A stretch of 25,716 bases of DNA from DASRCB01 sp035653295 (GTDB lineage Bacteria > Acidobacteriota > Terriglobia > Bryobacterales > Bryobacteraceae). Each line of letters begins with the position of its first letter. Within the stretch, counting starts at the first letter, position 1. A model generated the notes under the pieces. That model was not told the DNA's origin and ran no database searches. It saw only the letters and a program-made list of their open reading frames with translations. The translations under genes and the position numbers were made by a program. Below, piece by piece: positions 1-6,094 of the stretch. The stretch spans positions 1 to 25,716 of the forward strand of contig DASRCB010000331.1 in assembly GCA_035653295.1 (NCBI GenBank). The letters are read 5' to 3'.

Positions 1-768
1 GAACTGTTGCGTGCAGGACTGCTGTCGCCGGTCTATCACGGGGAGTGCGGAGTACGGACGCTGCGGGAACTGGCGCACAGTTATCTGACCGTGAGCAAAG
101 ATCTCACGCGCACGATGAATCGCCTGAAAGGGTTATACCGAAGCTGGGCCATTGCCTGCGGCGGCAGGAGAGTCTATTCCCGCCGGCACCGCGGCAGCTG
201 GCTGGAGCAACTGTCGGAGGCGGGTGTGCGCCGGCGCGCGGAGTGGTTGTATCAACAGTTCGACAGTTTGACCATATTGCATCGAGAAGTCCGGCGGGAG
301 CTGGTGGCCGAAAGCCACAGGCATCCGGCGAGCGCGCTGCTGCGGCAGATACCGCGGCTGGGGCCGATTCGCGTTGCGTTGCTCATTGCGTTGCTGCAAA
401 CGCCGCACCGTTTCCGAACGAAGCGGCAGCTGTGGGCCTACTGCGGTCTGGCTCTGCAGACGCGCACGAGCGCGGAATACTGCTTCAGCGGAGGCCAGTT
501 ACAGCGTTCCCGGAAGACCCCGTTAATCCGCGGGCTGAACGTGAACCATAATCATGAGCTGAAGAGCATTTTCAAGAGCGCGGCTACGTTTGGGGGTGTG
601 AGCGCTTCCGATCCACTCTCGGTTTTCTATCAGCAACTGCTGGCCAAAGGCGCCCAACCGGCGCTGGCGCGGCTGACCGTGGCGCGTAAGCTGGCGGCGA
701 TTGTTTTGAGAGTTTGGAAGAAAGGAGAAAATTTCGATCCGGAACGATTGAAACAGCAGGCCGCCTGA
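1..768 (+). CDS. IS110-family transposase (copy 1), 5' end outside window
   Basis: C-terminal two thirds of an IS110-family DEDD recombinase; the reading frame is already open at base 1. The visible part matches copy 2 (8946-10011) at nearly every position and, unlike copy 2, runs without a frameshift into its stop. It contains the helix-hairpin-helix-like stretch PRLGPIRVALLIALL and the following WAYCGL block typical of the Transposase_20 domain, then a basic C-terminus. The N-terminal RuvC-like DEDD domain would lie left of the window; its last part is just visible (LLSPVYHG). The enzyme would act with an RNA from the element's own non-coding end to recombine element and target. By comparison with copy 2 the full protein is about 355 residues. 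Family assignment is secure; activity is inferred from the intact frame. Confidence 0.9.
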   Translation, partial: ELLRAGLLSPVYHGECGVRTLRELAHSYLTVSKDLTRTMNRLKGLYRSWAIACGGRRVYSRRHRGSWLEQLSEAGVRRRAEWLYQQFDSLTILHREVRRELVAESHRHPASALLRQIPRLGPIRVALLIALLQTPHRFRTKRQLWAYCGLALQTRTSAEYCFSGGQLQRSRKTPLIRGLNVNHNHELKSIFKSAATFGGVSASDPLSVFYQQLLAKGAQPALARLTVARKLAAIVLRVWKKGENFDPERLKQQAA

Positions 769-1388
769 TGCCAGCGGGTCAAGCCAGTGCGGGCTCATCG
801 CTGCCGCTGCTCATTCGATTCTGGAAGCGCTCGAGTTCGAGGGAAGTATCCACCTCTCCGGTAGGCGAGTAAGACGCATGAAAGCGCAAAGTCTCTTCTG
901 TAACCCTATGCCCCCTCGGATAACCGAATAAAGCTATAGGCCACGAGTCTCAGATAGAACCATGGTTGACGGCACCTGTCGCCACCTCCGCTTAGAAGCG
1001 CTTCCGGCTCCGAATCGGCTTACGTTTCCCTCCTTTCCCCGCCTGCGAATCATCTCGAAACGGCCCCAAGCCGTCAAGGGTGTCGCTCCGCCGGCGCCTG
1101 TCGGCCCGCCCTTGACGGCTTGGGGCCGTTTCGAAAAACTTTCCTCATAGGAGGGAAAGGAGGTTTGGAAAGCAGCGATGTCTCCATGCTCAGTGGCTGT
1201 GACAGTCCCGAGGACGCGGAAGAAGTAGAACCATTGTGTCTGTTGAGAACTGTCCGCTTCTTCCCGGCCCTTCGTCATTAAGCGCGCCTTTGCCCACACC
1301 TGCGCAATGGGGCTGGATGTCGACCAACATTCGCTCGGGTCCAGCTCCTCGGGGATATCTTTTTCTCTTGACATCCCCTCTTATAGAA
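769..1388 (+). ncRNA. Candidate bridge RNA/seekRNA region of IS copy 1
   Basis: Non-coding right end of the element. It carries a variable slot at 853-861 (CCTCTCCGG) that is the exact reverse complement of the first 9 bp outside the right end (1389-1397). A second short variable patch lies at 867-873, followed by ACGCAT (874-879), which matches the left-end sequence of copy 2 (8872-8877). A 26-bp hairpin has arms 1055-1080 and 1109-1134. The motif TAGAACC, identical to the right-end junction 1384-1390, recurs at 955-961 and 1226-1232. These are direct observations. That the region is transcribed as a guide RNA is inferred from IS110/IS1111 biology, and the RNA's exact ends are unknown. Confidence 0.55.
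1055..1134 (+). repeat. 26-bp perfect inverted repeat (hairpin) in IS copy 1
   Basis: Arms 1055-1080 and 1109-1134 are perfectly complementary around a 28-nt loop. The pair C1067-G1122 is replaced by G-C in copy 2, a compensatory change that keeps the stem. A poly-T tract is absent, so a simple terminator is less likely than a structural RNA element or protein site. Confidence 0.85.
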
Positions 1389-1560
1389 CCGGAGAGGCCG
1401 TCAGTTTTCTTTACAATCACGACTCGGCCGTCAGCCTGGCTTAGCAAGTCATTCAATCGAGATGGGGTGCAGCGGTCCAGAGAGCCTGTCGCTCGTTGTT
1501 TGGCTCCATTCGGGTCCCCGAATCGCGAACGAAACTGAAGCTCTTCGGTTACGGTACGGG
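1389..1560 (+). repeat. Dispersed intergenic repeat, copy A
   Basis: Starts directly at the right end of the IS. Positions 1389-1485 match the reverse complement of 25540-25632 almost base for base. Positions 1437-1522 match 4750-4834. The core (about 1491-1555) contains CTCGTTGTT, GGCTCCATTCGG, a small palindrome TTCGGGTCCCCGAA and a downstream TTCGGTTAC. No open frame is conserved among copies. Confidence 0.8.
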
Positions 1561-1992
1561 TTCGTGGCCCATTGACGTTCTTGCCCGGGTGCCGAAAAGA
1601 CGCCGGAGGCGCGGGGCGGAACTCTTTTCGAAAATCAAGAGTTGGTGTATGATCTCCGCCGGGGTATTGGCGCGGGGTGATGATGGTCAGCAGTATGGAA
1701 TACTGTGCGCCACGAGTTCCGGCGAGTGTGACGCAGGGATTCCGCTCGTTGTCCGGAAGACCCTCTCAGGGCCTTCGCATTTGGGCCAGTATCAGGCCGC
1801 CTGAATCTCTAGAGGACCAGACACCAAACCAAACTGGCTCCGTGGCATCGCTTTACGATGCCCCTGGGTTGTACTACACGAAACAAACGGGCAGCATAAT
1901 ACAGGCTGTTTGGCTCTTCAGCGCCACTCTCATGACCTCGGTTTCGGCCGGCGGCCAAACTGCGGAGTGCCCCACGGTCCAATGGGAAGCGT
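1561..1992. other. Intergenic, no recognised gene
   Basis: About 430 bp with only short open frames that I cannot link to any family. One frame between about 1880 and 2051 begins with a hydrophobic stretch and ends SVGSAW; it might be the scrap of a secreted protein, but there is no good start or ribosome site. Confidence 0.4.
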
Positions 1993-2496
1993 ATGAATTC
2001 TGGAGCAATGGCAAGGCCACCGGCGCCGTCTCGGTCGGCTCGGCATGGTAACCTTCTTCGCGCTGCCCATCAGAGGGATCTGCAACTATCATTCCCGGCC
2101 GATGTTGTTGAGGAACTCGGCTCCGGCATCCGCGGCAATGTCAATGGCCGCAGAGTCGCTGCATCCATGTGGCTGAAACAGCGGAGGTACGCGGAAGCCC
2201 AGACCGAGTTGCGTCAGACTCTCGATTGGTATCAAAAGGCGAATTCCGAAGATTGGAATCGATACAACTGCGAGAGCATGCTGGGGCAGTCTCTTTTCGC
2301 CGTAAAGAAGTACGCCGAAGCCGAGCCACTCGTTATCTCGGGCTACGAAGGCATGATGCAGCGTCGGCAGGCAATCCCGCACGGCGATCAGGCTTGGTTG
2401 CAGGAAGCTGGACAGCGCCTTGTGGCACTGTACGGCAACTGGAACAAACCCGAGCGGGCTGCAGAATGGCAGCGGAAGATCCGAGCGATCGAGTAA
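1993..2496 (+). pseudogene. C-terminal remnant of a TPR protein or TPR-type Ser/Thr kinase
   Basis: From about 2150 the frame encodes TPR-like helices: a short repeat around LKQRRYAEAQTELRQTL, then SMLGQSLFAVKKYAEAEPL, then RLVALYGNWNKPERAAEWQRK. This ending (LV-LY--W-KPE-A-EW) is the usual C-terminus of TPR-rich Ser/Thr kinases of Acidobacteria and Planctomycetes. The kinase domain and most repeats are missing, and the residues before about 2110 do not look like TPR, so this is the surviving 3' end of a deleted gene. The open frame starts at 1993, but no credible ribosome site supports it as a gene in its own right. Its position next to IS copy 1 and an intergenic repeat suggests rearrangement. 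Confidence 0.6.
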
Positions 2497-3003
2497 ACAG
2501 TTCGCAGCGCCTCACACTCCGGGTGCACAGCTATCGGGGCAACTGTCGGAAATGAGCTCGGCGCGAGTAGTCAGGGTGGATTCCGTTCTCGCCTGGGCGC
2601 GGCGGCGCGGTCGCGAGCCGCCGTGCGCCAACTCCCCGGCGAAAGCGGCCCATTAGCCGACAGAAACACGGCGGGTTTCGCCGACGCACGCGCGTTGCAA
2701 GGGCTCTGGTTCACGGCAGCCACGGCGGTGCCGGGTGGGTCCACGCGCCGTTAGCGCGCGCCGATGATCGTGCTGAGACCGACGATCCTACGGCATCCGT
2801 CACTTCCTGGAAAGGATGGACGCTCTTGAGAATGATCGTCGGAGTCGTAGCCGTAAACCGCGATGCTTGACCTGCGTGACGACGGGTGATACAACCAACT
2901 CGGCAGATAAACTATTCCGTACCGTGACAGCCGCCACGCCTGTTGCGGTAACATCCGGGACGTAACGTCCGCGATTGATACCGGAATCCCTGATGGAGGT
3001 AAT
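2497..3003. other. Intergenic, no recognised gene
   Basis: About 500 bp of GC-rich sequence between the TPR remnant and the fibre-like gene. A 49-codon frame at 2816-2965 has a purine-rich stretch too close to its ATG, and I do not support it. The 3' part must carry the promoter of the gene at 3004, but no clear -35/-10 pair is visible. Confidence 0.4.
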
Positions 3004-4017
3004 GTGAAACTGATTCCCGTCTGTTTGAGCGTAATCTGTATGTCCTCCGTGTCGGCGCAGAGTATCACTGGTAGTGGCACTCCCAACACAATTCCGCAGT
3101 TCACGTCGGCGACCGTAGTTGGAGACTCGCCTATTATCCAGTCCAATGGACGAGTGGCGATCGGCTCGGTCAATCCGCAGGCTCTGTTCGAGGTTTTCGA
3201 CGCGACTGGAGATAGACCTGCACCGTACGCTGTACTCGGACACTCCATCTGCCCGCACGACAATTTCTGCGGAGGCATCCGTGGAGATGCCGACAATTAC
3301 GGCATAGGCGTGATAGGGATCGGCAATGGTGAAACAACCGGTGGTGGTGTTTACGGTGCCACTTTCTCGAAAACGGGATTCGCGTTCGGCGCCCGTGGAG
3401 ACGCGGTGGGCACAACAGGCAATGCCGTCGGCGTGTTCGGCAGAGCAGCGAGCAGGGACGGCACGGGCGGGCAGTTCGTCAATCTCGCTCGGGGCAACAT
3501 AATTGTCGGCTCGTCTGGCCCGGAGGGCGCGAGCAAGAACGTATTCCGCGTCGATGGCCAGGGAAGGGTATTTGCGGATGGCGGTTTCAGGCCGTTTGGT
3601 GCGGATTTCGCGGAATCGATGCAAGTAACCGGGGACCGCGGCTATTATGAGCCGGGCGATCTGCTGGCCATTGACCGCAGCGGCGCGCGCCGGCTCGCCC
3701 GGTCGCACTCGGCTTATTCCACTCTGGTTGCCGGAATCTACTCCACCAGGCCCGGGGTACTGGGAAGCTTATATAGCGCTGATGAGACGGAGTCTTCGGG
3801 AGAAGTGCCAGTGGCTATTACCGGTATAGTTCCGTGCAAGGTCAGCGCCGAGAATGGCCCGATTGAACCCGGTGATCTCTTGGTGAGTTCCACAACACCC
3901 GGCCACGCGATGAAGGGCACGGACCGAAGCAAAATGCTCGGGGCGGTGGTGGCGAAGGCACTTGAACCCCTAAGGGGAGGCAAGGGCCTGATTCAGGTGC
4001 TCATTACTCTGCAGTAG
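3004..4017 (+). CDS. Secreted glycine-rich, tail-fibre-like protein
   Basis: A 337-residue protein with an N-terminal signal peptide (hydrophobic residues 3-18, likely cleaved after VSA). Next comes the segment NTIPQFTSATVVGDSPI, then a glycine-rich region (about 75-160) of GVIGIGNG / GGGVYGA / GNAVGVFG repeats that resembles beta-structured fibre or collagen-like surface proteins. The C-terminal half (about 195-337) contains ADFAESM, two EPGDLL motifs and a VVAKALEPL-GGKGLIQVLI ending found in many uncharacterised acidobacterial exported proteins. The start is GTG at 3004, set by GGAGG at 2995-2999. The overlapping ATG at 3002 is followed at once by TGA and cannot be used. Function is unknown; extracellular or surface location is inferred. 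The gene stands alone between intergenic repeats. Confidence 0.8.
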   Translation: MKLIPVCLSVICMSSVSAQSITGSGTPNTIPQFTSATVVGDSPIIQSNGRVAIGSVNPQALFEVFDATGDRPAPYAVLGHSICPHDNFCGGIRGDADNYGIGVIGIGNGETTGGGVYGATFSKTGFAFGARGDAVGTTGNAVGVFGRAASRDGTGGQFVNLARGNIIVGSSGPEGASKNVFRVDGQGRVFADGGFRPFGADFAESMQVTGDRGYYEPGDLLAIDRSGARRLARSHSAYSTLVAGIYSTRPGVLGSLYSADETESSGEVPVAITGIVPCKVSAENGPIEPGDLLVSSTTPGHAMKGTDRSKMLGAVVAKALEPLRGGKGLIQVLITLQ

Positions 4018-4224
4018 CCGTCATACGCAGTTTGGCGAGCTTCGATGAACGTGAGCTCTGATCAACGCACTCGAGTATCGGTGCCGGGCGGCGCTGTTTT
4101 CAGGGTCCGGCGCCGCCGCGAGCCGACAGCGCCTCGGATCCTCGCACGGCACGTTCACCAGTTCCGACTTCTGAAGAATACCGCGAACCACGAGCTGACG
4201 ATTTGTTGCACCCGACCGAAGACG

Positions 4225-4443
4225 CGATCCCGTATGGCCCGATAATCGGATCTGCCCCATGGCCACTGTGAAATCAGTGGCTTGCGAGTCCGGATGTCAC
4301 ATGCGCTGATCACCGGTTACGCCATGTTAAACCAGGGTGCACGTCTCGCAACCGGCTTACGGGCCGTGTAACACTCAATCGCAAATGACTGATTCCACAT
4401 GGCCATGAGGCCAGATCCGATTATCGGGCCATACGAGGTCCCG
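4225..4443. repeat. About 215-bp element with long imperfect terminal inverted repeats (MITE-like)
   Basis: The arm 4231-4278 is the imperfect reverse complement of 4388-4435. A block of 24 matching bases covers CGTATGGCCCGATAATCGG and what follows (4231-4254 against 4412-4435), and ATGGCCA and AATCAGT are also shared. The spacer of about 110 bp has no open frame. Each arm carries the near-palindrome CCGATAATCGG. No target duplication is evident. It could be a non-autonomous transposable element or a large regulatory or structural hairpin. Confidence 0.65.
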
Positions 4444-4749
4444 TTTCTCGCCGCACCCCACACCCTTTGACTCGCGCCGCACGCGAGCTGGACATCGCAT
4501 TACCGTTACGAGTCCGATAACGTGCGCAATCAGGCTGAATGCTCGTCGGTCTTTTCCTACTTGGGTTTCTGGCCCTGCGCTCGCTGTTTCGCACCTTCGC
4601 GCTTGTCGTCGCAGACAGTGCATAGCGTGCGCCATCGTGCGCATGCGACATCAGCCAAATTGACAACAGTGTCGCGGTGATGTTCAGAGCCGGCAGGCTC
4701 CGCAGGTGTCGTTGAGTTTCTGTGCAATGTTGCCGCAGCCGTAATCCTG

Positions 4750-4885
4750 CGCTTAGCAACTCATTGAAACGAGATCGGATGCAGCGGTCCAGAGGGCCTG
4801 TCGCTCGTTGTTTGGCTCCATTCGGGTCCCCGAACGGCTGGAGCAGACTGCAGCGCTCCGGTTATATCGCGGTTTCAGTACGAAC
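4750..4885 (+). repeat. Dispersed intergenic repeat, copy B
   Basis: GCTTAGCAA, then TGCAGCGGTCCAGAG and the block TCGCTCGTTGTTTGGCTCC (4801-4819) with the palindrome ending at 4834, all nearly identical to 1440-1522. After 4834 the sequence diverges, but the CTCCGGTTA and CGGTTTC portions of the family remain recognisable. Confidence 0.8.
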
Positions 4886-4954
4886 CCGCTGCGGCATGTG
4901 CATCCGAACGGACATGCCATGTGAGGATAGTATCGCTCGCGATATAACCGATTC

Positions 4955-5692
4955 ATGGCATCACACGTTTCGCGCCGCGCCATGCTGAGAGTCGGTGTGA
5001 GCGCGCTCGCCGCACCGGGCGAGTCGTCCGACAAGAAGCTTCGCGTGGTGGTCGCCGGCGGGCACCCCGACGATCCGGAATCCGGCGCGGGAGGCACGAT
5101 GGCCCGGTACGCCGCCCAGGGACACCACGTGGTATCCCTGTATCTCACGCGCGGCGAGGCGGGAATCCCAGGCAAATCGCACGACGAGGCCGCGCGCATT
5201 CGCACCGTCGAATGCCAGGCCGCCTGCCGCATTCTCGGCGCCAGTCCTGTTTTCGCCGGCCAGATCGACGGGGCGACAGAAGTGACCCCGGCCCGCTACG
5301 ACGAGTTTCACACACTACTGGACGGCCTGAACCCCGATATCGTCTTTACGCATTTTCCAGTGGACACGCACCGCGATCATCGCGCGGTCTCGCTGCTGGT
5401 GTACGACGCCTGGCAGCACGCGAAACAGAAATTCGAGCTGTATTACTTCGAGGTAATGACCGGCGAGCAGACGCAGAACTTCCATCCCACCGATTTCGTC
5501 GACATCACGGCGTTCGAACCGGCCAAGCGCCGCGCCTGCTTCGCCCACGGCAGCCAGGAGCCGGCCGATTTCTATGGCTATCACGAGAAGATGAGCCGTT
5601 TTCGAGGCATGGAGTGCGGCGCACAACACGCGGAGGCGTTCATCAGCTATGCCATCAATGAGCGGGCCGGGGCGACACTGCGCGGACTGTGA
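4955..5692 (+). CDS. PIG-L/LmbE family deacetylase
   Basis: A 245-residue zinc-dependent N-acetyl-sugar or amide deacetylase of the PIG-L family. The first metal motif is GGHPDDPE (H37, D39, D40) and the second is THRDH (H139 and H142). Between them lie the conserved LTRGEAGIPGK block and the FAGQIDGATEV segment typical of acidobacterial members. The N-terminus carries SRRAMLRVGVSALAA, which resembles a short Tat signal (SRRxxL) and suggests export, though the hydrophobic stretch is short. The start ATG at 4955 lacks a strong ribosome site. No biosynthetic partners for a known pathway (mycothiol, bacillithiol, GPI) are nearby, so the substrate is unknown. The family call is firm. Confidence 0.88.
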   Translation: MASHVSRRAMLRVGVSALAAPGESSDKKLRVVVAGGHPDDPESGAGGTMARYAAQGHHVVSLYLTRGEAGIPGKSHDEAARIRTVECQAACRILGASPVFAGQIDGATEVTPARYDEFHTLLDGLNPDIVFTHFPVDTHRDHRAVSLLVYDAWQHAKQKFELYYFEVMTGEQTQNFHPTDFVDITAFEPAKRRACFAHGSQEPADFYGYHEKMSRFRGMECGAQHAEAFISYAINERAGATLRGL

Positions 5693-6094
5693 CCTTTACC
5701 CGAACCGAGCTATCCTTGCTGACTCGCGCGAGAACGATCCTATGTTTGCGGCCAAGGCACCGGCCCTCGCCAGACGCGACCGAACGAAACTGAGGGTCAA
5801 TGCCCAGTGAGCCGCCGCCGCAGCTTTCTCCTGCGATTCAGGAGCGCGATAAGCCGAATCGGCAATTGATGCGCTTCAGGGGACCAGGCGCCGCGGCCGG
5901 CGGCCGAAGAATCCGCTGGGCTCTGCTGATGACCGTTCGGGCCCCCGAATGAGAGCGCAAAGTGCAGCTATTCGGTTTCCGCAGCGGTTACGACGCACAT
6001 GACGTTCGCAGCAAACAAGCATGCAGCAGCATTCATTTGCTGGAAGCACGGATGACTGATAACAACCGAAACTGCGAAAACTCTTCGCTCGCCT
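5693..6094. other. Intergenic with dispersed repeat, no gene
   Basis: 400 bp between the convergent PIG-L and ADOP genes. Apart from repeat copy C (about 5934-5995) nothing is recognised. No clear intrinsic terminator is seen. Confidence 0.5.
5934..5995 (+). repeat. Dispersed intergenic repeat, copy C (diverged)
   Basis: GTTCGGGCCCCCGAA, followed by GAGCGCAAAGTGCAGCTATTC and GGTTTCCG, matches the second half of the family (palindrome, then GAACG..CTG..GC..TTCGGTT). The 5' half is not recognisable. Confidence 0.55.

Larger units (their letters stand above)
1..1388 (+). mobile_element. IS110-family (IS1111-like) insertion sequence, copy 1, left end outside window
   Basis: The element includes the transposase, ending at 768, and about 620 bp of 3' non-coding DNA. 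Similarity to copy 2 runs from base 1 to about 1390 and then stops abruptly after the shared CTTATAGAACC. The right-end inverted repeat CCCTCTTATA lies at 1376-1385, followed by GAA (1386-1388). Base 1389 onward is a dispersed intergenic repeat that is also present without the element in inverted orientation near 25630. The long right-hand non-coding end and subterminal inverted repeat resemble the IS1111 group, in which a guide RNA comes from the 3' end. There is no target-site duplication beyond a possible AA core. Confidence 0.85.
4018..4954. other. Long intergenic region with repeats, no gene
   Basis: More than 900 bp without a supportable gene. It contains an inverted-repeat element (4225-4443) and a dispersed repeat (4750-4885). 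The rest (4444-4749) shows no conserved frame or structure that I could recognise. Confidence 0.6.

Noticed and set aside
934..1374. Minus-strand open frame of 146 codons in the IS right end, with a counterpart at 10152-10625
   Set aside because: The two copies diverge by frame changes while their DNA stays nearly identical, so the protein is not conserved. The region behaves as non-coding RNA or structure.
2816..2965. 49-codon plus-strand frame with a purine-rich stretch before its ATG
   Set aside because: The purine stretch touches the ATG, leaving no usable spacing, and the peptide resembles nothing known.
2800..3708. Long minus-strand open frame of 302 codons
   Set aside because: It overlaps the secreted fibre-like gene, whose frame has a signal peptide, ribosome site and family motifs. 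The opposite frame has an Arg-rich composition typical of a shadow.
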